Positions 27,455 through 40,235 of a stretch of DNA of 64,000 nt are shown piece after piece. The notes below the pieces were generated by a model. That model had not been told where the DNA came from, made no database searches, and saw only the letters and a list, made by a program, of their open reading frames with translations. The DNA is taken from the NCBI RefSeq assembly GCF_028453695.1, contig NC_135773.1:14632001-14696000 (forward strand), written 5' to 3'. The stretch comes from Augochlora pura. Taxonomy: Eukaryota; Arthropoda; Insecta; Hymenoptera; Halictidae. The stretch's first letter is position 1; every line of letters begins with the position of its first letter. The position numbers and the translations under genes were made by a program.

Positions 27455-30400
27455 TATATTTCGGGTCTGCGATGTTCTCGGACCGTTGGCATGCTGGCCC
27501 GCGTTGCCCCTCGCACCTCCTGTCCAGCGGCACTGCGTTGCCGTTTCAACGGTCAATGCGTGTCATTTGTTTAACCATCGAAGCTGGATCGATTTGCTCC
27601 TAAGACGGGGAGTTTGGTACAAACGATCAAGGCGAGCGGTCGCATACACCAAAGCGCGAAGCAATGTATGTACTCCCGATCCATCAGTAATACATTATCA
27701 CATTTAACACATAACACTTTGTGTGTATTCAATAAAATATCTTTATTCTTCTCGACGTACACCCTACAAAATCTTTATTTTTCACTTGTCCTATAACCAT
27801 TTTCACGCGAATCCCGTTGCTCCGCTTGTAACCCGGTTACCATTTTACAAGTTCTAGCCGGTAAACTTTCCCTCTGTTCAGGGATAACATTTTTGCACGC
27901 GTACGAACAACCAGCCCGGCAATCGAATTTGATTTGCGCCGAAACAACTGTCGAAAATCAGTGAATGACAACAGCAGGTTCACCGATGCAGCACGATATT
28001 CTCTTTTTAAGCGTGAAGGCACGACAGCAATCAACGCTCGATGAAAACAAAAGGGCCGCAGAGCCGCGTCGGTGATATTGTTGTACCTATCAAAGTGTCA
28101 ACGTTTGCGGCAATCGTTCCTTTATTGCGACGTGCACGCGAAAGAGTAGAGCTTCGCGTGTTCATTACTCAATAAATTTCATCGCTGAATAAATTGAACG
28201 CGGCCGCGCTGTCATAGACCGTACAATAGAAGTTTGAATACGCCGTAGCGAACGGCGAACATTGTCTCAAGTTCAGGACGAGGATTGTTCGCGTGGCTAG
28301 AAATTCTCGTAATTGGATTGATATGACAGAAAGGCTAGATCGGCTACGGAGATAATCTCGAGCGGAGAGCCATTGAAATCAATGAGTGAAAGAACAGTTG
28401 GAAATTCGATGATATCATAATTTCAGACGGAAACAACGAGCCGAGCGATTCTCAGTTTCTTCTTTCCCAAGAAATTACTTTCAATCGTCACGGCACCGAT
28501 GCATAATCGCGATCGCTCGCGGAACAGTTAAACAGCCAATAAGAGAATCCATAACACTTCCAGAAACCGCGAAGCATTTGCATCCGGCACCAGTCCGCCA
28601 ATTTCCCTGGCAACTTAATATGACCGACTCTCCTCCAAATAACCATCGTTCCGCTAACAACAGACGTCGTTTCCCATCGTCTGGCCATAACCGTACAATT
28701 AACGTGCTCTTAGAGCGAGTGTCTCGCACCCGAACCGTCTTGGAATCGCGCGTCGCATTAGCGCAGTCAGACTCCGACGACGCTCCACCGTCGACGGGAT
28801 CCATTGTAATTAAACCGTTCGCCACTTTCCGGGCGCAACGAATCGCATTATCGGGAAGAAGACCGGGTTAATGAAAGAAGCAAAAATAAAGCTCATCGAT
28901 CGCGCTGACAGGCTGCCGGTTCGACCTACTTGCCGGCGTTCCCGGCTTCTCGTTCCGCAGCTCGTTGCGGTTAAACGCAATCCTGGTTACAGCCAGCGAA
29001 GAAGTTCCCGGCCAGTTACAACCCGTAACTCGGACAAGGTAGCGTGAGCTGCCAAACCATCGCGAGCCGCGCGTCCCGTCCCGTCCCGTCGCGCCGCGAC
29101 GCCGGGAATCGAAATAGTTTGCCGGCTGATTCAACTCCATTTGAAAACTTCCCCATCAAACGGAACGCGTCCGCCTTACCGTGGCCAGACAGTTCCGGAA
29201 GAACAGTTCCGTTCCGCGTTTCCGGATTGGCCGCGGCCGCCGCGCCCCGCGCCGTCTGTGCTCGGGACTCGGAACCAGTGAGATTCACGCGACGTCAGTC
29301 CTCCTGACTGAAAGCTTTTGTCGTGCGATAAGGCGAGGAAATCGCGAGCAATGCCCGTTAACGGAGAAACGGCCGATTAGTTTCCAGCCCTGCGATCTGC
29401 TCTGGTCGAACAACGGGCGGCAGCCTTTTGTGCGTCCGCGTTTGTAACGTCACGCGTTTGTCACGTATTTACAGAGTATGCCACAGTGTTACAGACTCTC
29501 TTGGAAGATAAGAGAAAATGTTTCTTTCCTTTTTCTTTAAATTCAATGGCGATCTTTTAGTCCTCTCATCGGTGTTCAATTGGAACCGAATGAGATCGTG
29601 CTTGAATCGTTTTAACAAATACTGGGTGACATTTAAATCGAGACAGACAAATATCTTTGAAACCGTCGATGATATTACAAAACTACACTTACTAGATTAA
29701 AGATCAAAAATTCTTTAAATGGAATTATATATTTTTTAATATACCAGTCGACTTATATTGCGACAAATTATTGCTTTAGAATATATATTAATTTCAGTAA
29801 TCCATAGTGCTAGCACTCATTTCCAATCTCAATGCAAACATTTATTCGGTTCCTAAAAGATATTAAAATGAAAATATTTTCCACACCATTGATTTTTCGC
29901 AACAAATGCCTCAGTATTTTTATAAAGAAAATGACGAGTTGAATCGACTAGTACAATCAAAAATATATGGTTCTATTTTAAAATAAAAAAAAAGTTGATT
30001 CAAATTTCGTTTGAAACACTTTTTATTATCATCGACGTTAATTAACCCTGTATATGTGGACACTTTTTTTGACAATCGAATAAAATTGATCAAACTCTAT
30101 TTTGCTAGTTGAAATTTATAAAGACGTTACAAACAGAACTAGTTTATTAGATCTAACAGAGATTATTTTAGATTTATTTGTCAACGACCGCGTTTCAGCT
30201 CACGCCGGAACCCTGAAAATACAGTGAGAAATGGTGCCGCGTTTCCGGCGCAGGGTGCCTGAAAAGCGGAAGACGGGCGAGGCGTTAAACTACGGAAGAA
30301 ACAGTCGGGTCGATGAAATCACGAATGAAGCTCGAGTTTAGAAGATAGCAAGAGTTCGACTTGCGGGAGTCGAGGCTCAAGAGTATCGCGAACGCTCGAG

Positions 30401-30600
30401 TGACAATAGTGGGTGGCTGAATCGGTCGGGTCACATGGAAGCGTGTGCACGTGCGGCCGACATTCACGTTCGCGCCAACTTAGAACACCGATAAGCCGGG
30501 TATATGCCAGATAAGAGTAAATCTACCGAGGCGTACGTTACCCTTTTCCTTGCCGGTATCATACTTTTCTATTGCCGAACAGGCAACGAGTTTCTGCGGA

Positions 30601-30621
30601 TCTTTCTTTCTTTCTTTCTTC
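30601..30621. repeat. (TTTC)n microsatellite
   Basis: About five units of TCTT/TTTC. Confidence 0.9.
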
Positions 30622-32125
30622 CGTTGGTCCGCGAACTGTGTTTTCCGTGTGAAAGGCACGGAAACGTTGGATCCTCGCGAAGCGATCGTCTACTGGGTGG
30701 TCCCGCAGAAGCTGAACTTAGGCTAACTGTTTAAACAAATCGATTTCTTCCTTGTATTAATTTCCTTCGCCAGTAAGGCATTTGATTACATCGTGAAGCG
30801 ATATCGTCACGAATCGTCGTAATAATCGAATCGTCGAATCGTAATAATTAAAATCGTCGAACAGATATATAGAATCTCTTGTTAAATCTGCATTTATTTA
30901 TTTACTTGCTTTTTAGGGGATGCACTTTTGAAAATCTTGGATGGAATCGATGTCTTACCGAAATTTTTGTATCCTCATTCACTTTCAGTAATTACAGTTT
31001 AGAATAGCGTGTAATTACTAGACCGAAGATTTTATGCTATATAAATACTGCATATCATTGAATCATCGCTGTAGTCATTGTTATATAATTCTTTACAGAC
31101 GATTCTAAATTGTAATTACTGTAACGAATTACTTAATTATGATTATAATGATGGTCAAATATTATACAGTATTTATTTCCAAAACTGCTTCTATCATTCA
31201 GCAAAGCCGATCAATATTTTATAACCCTAATATGTCGTCCAGACTTGTTTGCTTAGTTGTTCGTGCGTATATGGTTGCGAGATTTTATTATTGCGGTCAA
31301 CTTGCGCAGAAAGTTTCCCAGAAACCGTCTTTTATGCTTCATTTTGTGCCTTTACCCGGAATCGTTCAGCGAACAAGACAAACTGGAAATTTGAAGAACG
31401 CGTTTCCACGAGTTGTCTACATATATTAGCCCTCATCGAGTTCTATTTATCTGGTCGAATTCTGCATAACCGTTCATCGAGCGTTTTTATTACGCAACAA
31501 ACGGCGCCGGACTTTATCGTGCATAAAACAACTCGAAGAGCGCAAATCTCGTGGAACAGAAATCGCCTGTCTGAAACGAGGCTAACAAACCGTGAGTGCC
31601 TAAGAATATTTCTCGGGGTTCGAGACGTTCGACAAAAGGAAAATTTAACAGTGCATCGCGCGGACCGTATCTCCGGCTAGGACGTAAAAATTTCCGTCGG
31701 TTCGGTCTGTGCGGGACAGCGTCTCGAAATCAACCGTCAGAATTTCCTGGCGGTACGACCCGCGTAAAGAAAAGACGCGCCATAAACTATGAATGGAGGA
31801 CGCATGGCGGCATACGTTTCCGTAGACGGTACACGATCCGTTCGGGTTTTTATGGGGACCGGGGAATGGCTTATAGGCGTGAACGGCCACGGAAATTCAA
31901 CGCGTGGAAAATACGGTGCTTGACGACTCGCGAAAACGAAATCGCGCGAGTCGCGTTATCGTCGGACGTGTTTCACGAATAGATCGCCGTATTCCGTTGC
32001 GGTTCGGTTTTACCGTTCCGCCGGGGCAGTAAAGCTGTCCCGCGGAAAAAGGTTAGCCGTAGATAAACAATAGAACGGTAGGGAGGGAAGAGTCGAGGCC
32101 ACGAAAATCCGGCTACTTCGCCGTT

Positions 32126-32154
32126 GCGGCGCGGCGCGGCGCGGCGCGGCACGG
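32126..32154. repeat. (GGCGC)n pentamer microsatellite
   Basis: Five GCGGC units. Similar pentamer tracts recur at 37827-37855 and 58671-58696. Confidence 0.92.
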
Positions 32155-32967
32155 CAAGCACGAGAGAGCATCGTTAGCGGAGATCGTAATCTGCTCGTTT
32201 TTATTCATGGCCTCCTCCCGGCCGCGCCAGTTATTACTTCGGTAAAATTTCGTTTAGGCGAGAGTTAAGAACCCGAATGGTCGTTAAGCCAGATTTGTAT
32301 CGTAAACATCAAGTTTTCGCGGCCGCGGCCGCGGCCGGACCCCGGTTCCCGGTTCCCGCGAGCAACACGTGAATCCCAAATCGCGGCGTAACGAATTACG
32401 TTCCCAAACAAGGCCGCGATATTAATCCGAGCATCTTTCCAGCCGTTTACGAACTTCGCGAAACGTGCGGCTCCGTGACGTTCCGTTCTGCTTGATCTCG
32501 GGAGAAATTCTTTGAGAGCCACGTTCGAGATCCAGAACTTTCTAACAGCTCGCCGTAGAAATCGAAATTTCGTGTTAGCTTGGCAACGTGCTCCGAATTC
32601 TTCGGTCTTTTATGCAACGCTTTCGGTAATATCCATCCTACGCGAGGGAAAAGTTGGACTAAACCTTTCGAGTCCAGAATTTTGCTTCAATCTTTACGGG
32701 TACGACTTTACCCTACTGTTACTTCTTAACCGCGATTTTTATTACGGTGCCTTAGAAACTGTTTCCGCGACAGACCGCCGTCCAAAAATTGTCGAACTTT
32801 CGAATTTCGTAACTTCGTACACGAAAATTGTACAACGTTTGAGCTGCGCGTATTTTACGGAGTGGATTCACTACCTCCACGCTTCTAGGAGACAAAGTGT
32901 ACCAAGATGTTTTTAGTCCAGGTTATAAGGGTAGTCTTGGTTATAACTTCGTATATTTTTAGTGGAG

Positions 32968-33092
32968 TTAACCCTAGGATCACGGAGAAACAAGTTTATA
33001 TTGTATCATAAAAATCGTATATATTTATTCAGATTTGTATTCGAACTGAAACGTTTGGTGAACGCAGACATGTTCCATAAATCTAGCGTTAA
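32968..33092 (+). mobile_element. Short TTAA-bounded element, 125 bp
   Basis: Left end TTAACCCTAGGATCACGG; the reverse complement of the right end is TTAACGCTAGATTTATGG, 13-14 of 18 positions alike. The interior is AT-rich and non-coding. Its right TTAA (33089-33092) is also the left TTAA of the next element, so the two abut or one was inserted at the other's edge. Confidence 0.45.
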
Positions 33093-33300
33093 CCTTTGGA
33101 TGGCAGCTAATCGAATTTAAGAAAAATCTAACCAAATTTATTCTATGCATATGAAATTGAATCCCGTGACTCATATAACAATTACACTTTCAACAAATTT
33201 CTCAATCCAAATTTTGGTGATGTCTATAAAAATAATTTTGGAAGGCGCTACAACAATTTTAATTGCGTCGCAGAGTCGCCACTCGAGTGCAAAGGGTTAA
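33089..33300 (-). mobile_element. TTAA-bounded MITE, family 1 (GCACTCGAGTGGCGACTC end)
   Basis: Ends with GCACTCGAGT-type sequence running into AAAGGGTTAA at 33291-33300. Read on the minus strand it opens TTAACCCTTTGCACTCGAGT, then GGCGACTCTGCGACGC, and aligns over at least 80 bp with the element at 43357 on the plus strand, including the shared CAAAATAATTTTTATA-like stretch. The far end (33089, TTAACCTTTGGATGGC) is diverged. Confidence 0.7.
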
Positions 33301-33339
33301 TAAGCTGGTATCGCGAGCACCCTGTAGATTTGGCCGGCT

Positions 33340-33960
33340 CGGTCCTGGTCTCCCTTTCCCTGTTCACCTTGTTCACCGTCACTACTGGAACACGTGGCTG
33401 TCGTGAGTGCGTGCCAGCGTGCAAGTAAGCCGTTTACGGTACTGACCTAGCCTAGAGGCGGTCGAGCGTGCACTCACGGCGTCGTGAAGATCGAAGTCGA
33501 AGTATAAGTCGAAGGCGATGGCGATGGCGATGGCGGAGGCGTAGGTATCGTAATCAGCGACGCCGAGCCGCAGATCCAGAAGACGCCGTTCAGCGTGGGA
33601 ACACGCCACGGGAGGTCACCGGCTCGGGACTCGGGATCCTCGTAAAGAGAGGAAAAGGGAAAAGAGGAGGATCGGCAGAGGGGATCGAGAGTCGCGGGCT
33701 CGGGTCGGCACCGAGCTCCGAGATCCACCGTTAAACTACGGCCGCCGAGCCGAGCCGAGCCGCGACGCGCCTCGGACTCGCTGCCAACCGGAAGCGAACT
33801 CCTGCTCCATTTCGCTCCTCGTCTTTTCTTCCACCCTTTGCTGTCCAACACAACGAGGATGACGACGATGACAATGGCGAAGTACAGACACCACGAAGTT
33901 TCTCAAGGAAGTTCCCGACGGCGAACGCACCAGCCTGGAATGACCTTCGTCGATTGTTCG
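33340..33960. promoter_or_regulatory. CpG-rich patch, possible promoter or 5' leader
   Basis: After the TTAA elements the composition rises to G+C-rich for ~600 bp, with GAAGTCGAAG repeats, (GGCGAT)n and (GAGCC)n tracts, and then drops to AT-rich at 34.0 kb. GCAAGTAAGC at 33421-33430 resembles a + strand splice donor. No protein start with a believable reading follows. Confidence 0.2.
33514..33541. repeat. (GGCGAT)n hexamer tract
   Basis: Three GGCGAT units followed by GGCGGAGGCG. It sits inside the CpG-rich patch at 33.34-33.96 kb, close to a (GAGCC)n tract at 33743-33762. Confidence 0.88.
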
Positions 33961-35895
33961 CCACGTTCCTAATTTCTTCTGGCAGATAGATAATCTCCCT
34001 TCAGATTATTACAATGTATTTCTCACTAATTTTAAAAACCAAAATTATATAGCTGTTAAAAGTATTTGAGAATATCTTTGCACCACGTAGAACTCGTCAA
34101 ATTATTAATACAGGAAAAACGTCTTTGCCTGACTTACGTATATTTTAATTAATTTGGATAATTTTTATTTTGCCGAAAAATTCACAGTTTAGTTATAATT
34201 AAAATTTTAGCTACCTTTTAATCAATATCGAAGTCAGACCACGAGGAAATTAAAGACAATCGGGCATCTGGAAACGAATACTTGTTGCATAATTTGCTAG
34301 AAATTTGCTATTTGCTTACTTGATATTCCAATGACAATGATATTTAATCCAATTGATTTTATTCTATACTATTTTCTCTTGGAAAAAAAAATAGATAAAA
34401 CAAGCGTTGCTGAATTTTTGCTGAAATATTCCAATTTCGTGTAAACACCTCCACAGACAGCAACGCAAGTCGATAATTAAATTATAATGGCTAATTTCAT
34501 GAATCGAAGGTACGGATAAAGAGCCGCTGATTTTAGTCGAGTCGATGGATAATTCGATGACACCCTGTACATCTGACCGCGGAGTTAGGGGTCAATGAGA
34601 AGGTTAGATGGAAAGCGATGCAAACAAGGTTTCATTCAGCGTTCAATTTGAAGCTGAACAGCGATACACGCGTACGCATCGAACAGTTTAACTATTAAGA
34701 TGTAATAAAATATTATTACAGATGTTATGTATCCCGGCGAGTACGTGCACGTCAGCGTGCGCTGTCAGCTGTCAGTTATCTATCCGACGGCGCTAAAGTG
34801 AAATTGAGCAGATGTTTCCGGGATCATATTCACAATATCATTCAATAAATTACACGCGCAGGTCTGATAAAATAGATTAATTATTGGCGTCGTCAACCGT
34901 AAACTACACTCGGCTGATTCGAAACAAGAAAACTATAAAACGGAAGCAACTGTTCGGTAATTTAATATTTTCATATTTAACATTTTCCTGAAGGAATTTG
35001 CTTAAAGTTCACGTTTTTAATTGGCAGCACATTTTTCGCTTTGATTAGTATATCAACTACGGAAATCATTGAAAAGCAATACTAGAAAAATACGAAACGC
35101 TCGAGAAACATAATAGTTCTTAAAGAAGCATTGTACTATATATAGTTCTTAAATATTTATGGAAGAAACCACCACAGACCTCGGTGAAGAACCACGGAAG
35201 AAACAGAAATGATTAAAGAATATAATTTATTGTTTGCGGTTTGTTGTGCAACGTTTCATTTCCATAAATTACTCTATAAAAGTACCAGCAAGAGAACGAC
35301 TACTTTGGTTGCAGCGAAAAGAAAAGTACCATTACCTCCTGCACAAGGATGTATCATCTGCATGCAAGTCATTCAGAAAAATCCACTTTTAAATTTCGAA
35401 TATATGATTGCCCGCATCATACTACGACATTGAAAATCTGCTACGTTCGTTCTCTCGAACGAGAGACAGATTTAATGGAGACATTTCTCAAGAACGTGAC
35501 GTTGCGACCAATCAACAAAAGCTCTTCCCTATTGGCCGGAGGTTAAGCAACATTTAGTCCGCATAATGGACACTCGTGTGCTTTACAGCGTGTTCCGCGA
35601 TGCGGCCGAAAAGATAACGAGGCGTTGCAGACGGACACGGGACGTCTTTCACCGTTGTCGTCGCCGACAATTCGTTTTATGATGACAATTAACGCCTGTT
35701 AGACCGCAGAAACCTTCAGCGACGACCGCATTATGAACCATTAGACGTTTAGGACTATGGCCTCTACGCACACGGAATTCTTCGCGCTATCTCTCCATCT
35801 TTCTACTTCGTTAACACTTCTGCCACGATTTTCTCCGTGAATGCACCATTCCAGAATTCCAAGCCATTTTCAAGGCACAACACATTTCCCGGACA

Positions 35896-36118
35896 TTGAA
35901 AATTAATAAACAAACGCGATCGAGTCTCACACAATTGAAGCGATCTGTGCAATATCCAGTATGTTATATAAATTATATTATTATCTATACGATAGTTGAA
36001 AATTAATAAGCAAACGTATTATTATTATATAATCATACAATTGGAGCGATCTATCCAATTATGTGAAAAAAAAGTAAAGTTCATGATACCCTTTCCATAT
36101 TATAATTTACACGATAGT
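35896..36118. repeat. ~100-bp tandem duplication
   Basis: TTGAAAATTAATAAACAAACG at 35896 (shown here to 20 bases as TTGAAAATTAATAAACAAAC) recurs at 35996 as TTGAAAATTAATAAGCAAAC. ACAATTGAAGCGATCTGTGC recurs as ACAATTGGAGCGATCTATCC, and both units end ACGATAG. The second unit is ~20 bp longer. Confidence 0.85.
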
Positions 36119-36721
36119 TCTACTGTACAGCTAGAGATGCCTTGCAGTTACCATCTCATTTTTCCTTGCAATTTCTATCATATTTCACTCGCTCAATTAG
36201 CAGTTGTCGGAATGAAATCTTATACGCTCATTCATTGAACGTGTATTTCAGAAAATCTTCTATTACACTTTTGACGAATGCTATAACCAGTAGTCTATAA
36301 TTTAAAGTACTGGTTAAGTAATCAATAACTGGTCAGGTCATCCTGTAATACGGCAATAGTCGAATCTCACGCTTTGTCAGCTTGGATGCAAGAATAGGAC
36401 AGTCACTGTTCGTTCTTTCTCCTGTTCGTTAATCATCGGACAATATGAATTTTATGTTTAGGCGACATTTGATTGGAACACGACCTAGATCCAGGACGCC
36501 CGTCGGGCTCCGACGTTCGATATCGATCCGACGAACCTTTGACCGATATGGAGGGTCTTCCTCCGACTCGGTCTGCCGCCTCTTCGATTCTCTCGGGCCG
36601 GATAACTTTTTCGAACAGCAGGTACCGCTGATCGTAGAGAACGGACCGTTATTCCGGTGCACTTTTCTCCGTATAAGTGTACGCCATATAATATAGTTAT
36701 CCAGATACCGGCCGCTGCGCC

Positions 36722-36750
36722 GCGCCGCCGCCGCCGCCGCCGCCGCCGCT
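36722..36750. repeat. (GCC)n trinucleotide microsatellite
   Basis: Nine GCC units, read as poly-Ala or poly-Gly in spurious frames. Confidence 0.95.
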
Positions 36751-37826
36751 CCGATGCATACGGTCTCTCCGCCGCGCTGGCCTCCTCGTAACGCCAGCAT
36801 TATGGGATATCGCCGGTGCAGAACACCGGAGTCGATGGGGATCCAGGAAACGCCGCGATACACCCGACAATGGAGTTATTGGACCGAGACTCGAAGACTC
36901 GTCGAGATCTTTGCCGATACACGCGGACATCTTTTTACGGGATACGTACCCGGGACTGATATTCGATATCGTATAAACGGAGCAGGGGATTCCATGGGCA
37001 AATAGGCATGGTCACGTTGGAGCAGTTGACACTTCCGATGTCACGTGGTTTTCGACACTGTCGGAGACATTCCAGGGAAAAACATCGCGACGCTTCTCTT
37101 CGCTACGGAATAATCTGTGTTTAGGATGATTCTATTGCGATTGCTGCTTTTTTCTGGATATTAATCCTTTGAAATCGAGTGGTCACTGTGGGATATAACC
37201 AAAAATTGTTATAGGATAGTAAAGCCGTTTGTTCCTGGGACATTTGTTTTCCAGCATAAGTAACGTTATCGTCTAAGCTATATTAAATCATTTTATTGAA
37301 AGATTAACGTGATAAAAGAATAGAAATCTGTTAAAAGTGTAACTTTGTGTGAAATTCAAAACTCAATTCCATACGCTTAAAATGCAATAAGTAAATTAAA
37401 ATGCTAAAAGTGGCTCCAAAAGTAGGACATTTACAAGTTCAGTACTATACTTTCTGGATTCATCTTCATAAATTTTCAGATCTTGAAATCCTCAAGGAAA
37501 TATCTCTGTCCCAATACAGGGTTCTTAAACAGCATAACTCCACCCTGAAGAGATTACCTGACTAATTTTCTTCCCAATAATTGCGGCCGATGTGTCACTG
37601 TCCCGACACCGGGACTTTCGAGTTTCCTAATCCCAGCACCCTCATCGTTCATCCGAAGATGTCAACCGACAGCGATCCCGCAGCCATAGGGGGCAGGTTC
37701 GATGAAATTGCAACGCGTATCGCGCGTATCCGTTCGACAGCGGCGCGGGGAACAACAAGTCCGGTCGACCGGACCAGTCCCGCTGCCACGGGCTCCGCCG
37801 TAATCTAGGCAACGTTTCACGAAACT

Positions 37827-37855
37827 CCGCCGTGCCGCGCCGCGCCGCGCCGCGT
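37827..37855. repeat. (GCGCC)n pentamer microsatellite
   Basis: GCCGC units, the opposite-strand version of the tracts at 32126 and 58671. Confidence 0.9.
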
Positions 37856-38302
37856 CGGTTCTCCGGGTGTCGGCGTTTGTATCGTTTGTATCTGCGCCGG
37901 TCCACCCCCTCGGGATTACTCCGCCGGCGGACGAGACTCGGTATTACGGGCGCGTGTCACGATTTATACTAGTCCCGATAAGCCGGCCGGCAGATAAGCG
38001 ACCGCCACGCTTACACCCTGTCCCCTGTCCGTTGTCGCGGCCCTTTCAAGGCGGGAAGAACGTTTGACGGCCATCGACAGGTCTGTCCGGATCCGTGGTT
38101 TCCGTTCTTGCTACGGATCCATCGGGAAAGTGTAATTCCCTGGGCACAGTCGCGATATTAATTGGGGAGATTGAGGGCGTCGGTGATAATCACTTCTGAA
38201 ACTTCGATGGTCGCGGAAATCTTTAATCTAAGCGAACATCTTTAACGGAAATTCTATCTATTTTTAGGCGAACAGTTTTGGAACTGTTGCAATTTCGTAG
38301 AA

Positions 38303-38644
38303 ATACAATAAGCTATTCTAAAGCAGCGGAAAAGCAGATGCGAAGATAAGCCAAGAGGGGATGTCCTTGATTTAACCCCTTCCACTACAATAACGAGTCA
38401 GACTCATGGGGAAGATTTTATGCAAGCGCTACTAAATATGAATATTATTAATTTCTTCTACATGGAATTAAAAATAAGTTCTTCTGTTATCAAAATGTAG
38501 AAACGAAGGTAAATAAAGAGAATATAGGAAACAAAAATTGTCTGGTCCTATTAGGAAAATTATTAAGTACAATAAGCTATTCTAAAAGAGCGGGAAAAAC
38601 AGATGCGAAGATAACCTAAAAAGATGACATCCTTGATTTAACGA
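38303..38644 (+). repeat. 75-bp direct repeat flanking the truncated MITE
   Basis: ACAATAAGCTATTCTAAAGC, GCAGATGCGAAGATAA and CCTTGATTTAAC occur at 38303-38379 and again, slightly changed, at 38570-38644, a spacing of about 267 bp. The repeat covers the sequence immediately left of the MITE plus its TTAA. A tandem duplication whose second copy lost most of the MITE, or an unequal exchange, would produce this. Confidence 0.85.
38372..38568 (+). mobile_element. TTAA MITE, family 2, right end missing
   Basis: Opens TTAACCCCTTCCACTACAAT, carries the subterminal near-palindrome ACGAGTCAGACTC, then the family core AATATGAATATTATTAATTT, GTCTGGTCCTATTAGG and AAAATTATTAAG. The normal right end (GTGCAAGGGGTTAA) is absent. 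Instead the sequence at 38570-38644 repeats the element's own left flank (38303-38379). Confidence 0.75.
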
Positions 38645-39361
38645 ACATAGATATGGTTCAGTATTTTATCCTTTGCAAACGAATGTCCTCCCCTATCAGA
38701 GGACGCTATAAAATTCAAGATGAATATAATACTTTCAAGTCGAATAAAATATATGATTAGTCTGTATACGGTCATATTAAATTCTATTTGAATAGAGTAA
38801 TTGTTTTCACCGTTGCATCGCGTCATATTTCAGCGTTAATTAGCAGCACTCCATGGATAAACGTGTATACGAACCTGACGTTCCGTGCGAACTTTTTACG
38901 TTTGCTTTTCTCCCGTGTAATTTACCAAAAAAGTACACAACCAGCACGGTTTCCGCATTACAATTTTCCCGCGTATATGCTGTAAGAGCAGTTTGAAAAG
39001 TCTGCGGCTCAAAAATGACAGCGCGCAACTCGAAAGTTTAGATTACATTTATTTGTCAGTGCTTTTACGCCATCCGCGAGCTCGGTTTCTTGAAGTTCCA
39101 CAAAACAGCTGTATTCTGCAGCTCTCAGTCCATCGCTGGACGGAAATCGTCGAGCACTCGGAAACTTTCTCAATTCCGGGAACAGGTGCCGCGACCTGTT
39201 CACCCGATACATTTTTCGTTTCGTTAAAAATCCTCCGATAAACTTACCTAGTTTCAAAAATAGCTGACGAGAGTTTATTTATATGAAAGACGAGACTGTA
39301 TTTATTTATACTTTTCGCCATGTTGGCGAAATGTTAGTCGTCTCAACTGTCTCGGCAGTAT

Positions 39362-39591
39362 TTAACCCCTTGCACTGTAATAAAGATTTCATGCAGCATC
39401 TGATAAGTATGAATATTATTAATTTCTTCTGAATCGAAATCAAATTTAATTCTTTTGCTATCAATATCTAGAAACGAGATTAAATAAGGGCAATACAGGA
39501 AACTAGAACAGTTTGGTTCTATTAGGAAAATTATTAAGGATTAATAAGTGCTAACCAACGCAGCGTGAATGGAGTCCGTGCAAGGGGTTAA
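39362..39591 (+). mobile_element. TTAA MITE, family 2, complete 230-bp copy
   Basis: Starts TTAACCCCTTGCACTGTAAT and ends GGAGTCCGTGCAAGGGGTTAA, with terminal inverted repeats of about 15 bp and TTAA at both boundaries. The interior shares TATGAATATTATTAATTTCT and TCTATTAGGAAAATTATTAA with the copies at 38372 and 49598. Relative to those it lacks the ACGAGTCAGACTC subterminal palindrome, so this copy has a small internal deletion. Confidence 0.8.
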
Positions 39592-39598
39592 GAGTACT

Positions 39599-39803
39599 CA
39601 CGTGGAGTGCTCATGGATCTCCAATGAAGAATGTACTATTTACTGATTAATTTCAATGGTAGGGGTCTACGAAACCACCACGTGGGTACTGCTAACACTG
39701 TGCGCCAAGGTGAGAAATCTCGGCACTAGATCTCCACGTGGATATCCTCGATACTAGATCCTCACACGATACTCGTACTCCTAGCATTAGACTCACACGT
39801 GTG
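39599..39803. promoter_or_regulatory. Cluster of four CACGTG E-boxes
   Basis: CACGTG at 39599-39604, 39679-39684, 39735-39740 and 39796-39801, the last inside the 10-bp palindrome CACACGTGTG. This is the core site of class B bHLH factors such as CLOCK/CYCLE, MYC/MAX and MITF. Four in 203 bp is far above one per 4096 expected by chance. Part of the spacing comes from a degenerate local repeat (CACTAGATCTCCACGTGG, TACTAGATCCTCACACG), so the cluster may be a repeat artefact. Confidence 0.4.
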
Positions 39804-40180
39804 TAATCCTTTAATTAATAATTATAATTGTTAATTTTAATCAGATATATTACGGTAAAAGTAACGTGAGATTACAGTATAGACAATTGCCTTGGCGCCT
39901 CGTGGTCGCGCGCAAGGACACCGCGGCAGAAAACCCAGGCACCGTTTTCGAAAGGATCGACATCGATCAACGGATCGAGAACAGGCGCCGGGACTGGTAA
40001 AACAGGTAACGTCCGATCAATTTCCATTAGCCCGATTTATTTTCCGTCGGTGGCGGATACACGCGTAGCGGCCGTAGGTGGTCGGGTATCGGTGCGAACC
40101 GATTCGTAGGTGGTTCCGGTCGGGGCAACGCGAGCCGCTACGGCGCCGCAGGGACACGCGAGTACGGTTCGGTGTGCCGG

Positions 40181-40235
40181 ATCCGCATCCGCATCCGCAT
40201 CCGCATCCGAAGCCGCAGCCGCAGCCGCAGCAGCC
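40181..40235. repeat. (GCATCC)n passing into (GCAGCC)n
   Basis: Four GCATCC units, one transitional unit, then GCAGCC units: a hexamer array caught changing from one variant to another. Confidence 0.92.

Larger units (their letters stand above)
26801..32967. other. Unique DNA, no gene seen
   Basis: CpG-rich 28.5-29.4 kb with short CCCGT repeats at 29066-29086; AT-rich 29.5-30.2 and 30.8-31.2 kb. AATCGTCG-type repetition at 30803-30860. Frames at 31249-31680 and 31596-31982 are basic and unmatched to any family I know. Confidence 0.5.
33961..38300. other. Unique DNA apart from the tandem duplication and GCC tract
   Basis: AT-rich 34.0-36.4 kb, CpG-rich 36.5-37.0 and 37.6-38.1 kb. A 144-codon minus-strand frame at 36429-36863 includes the GCC tract as an Ala run and has no motif. 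Confidence 0.5.
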
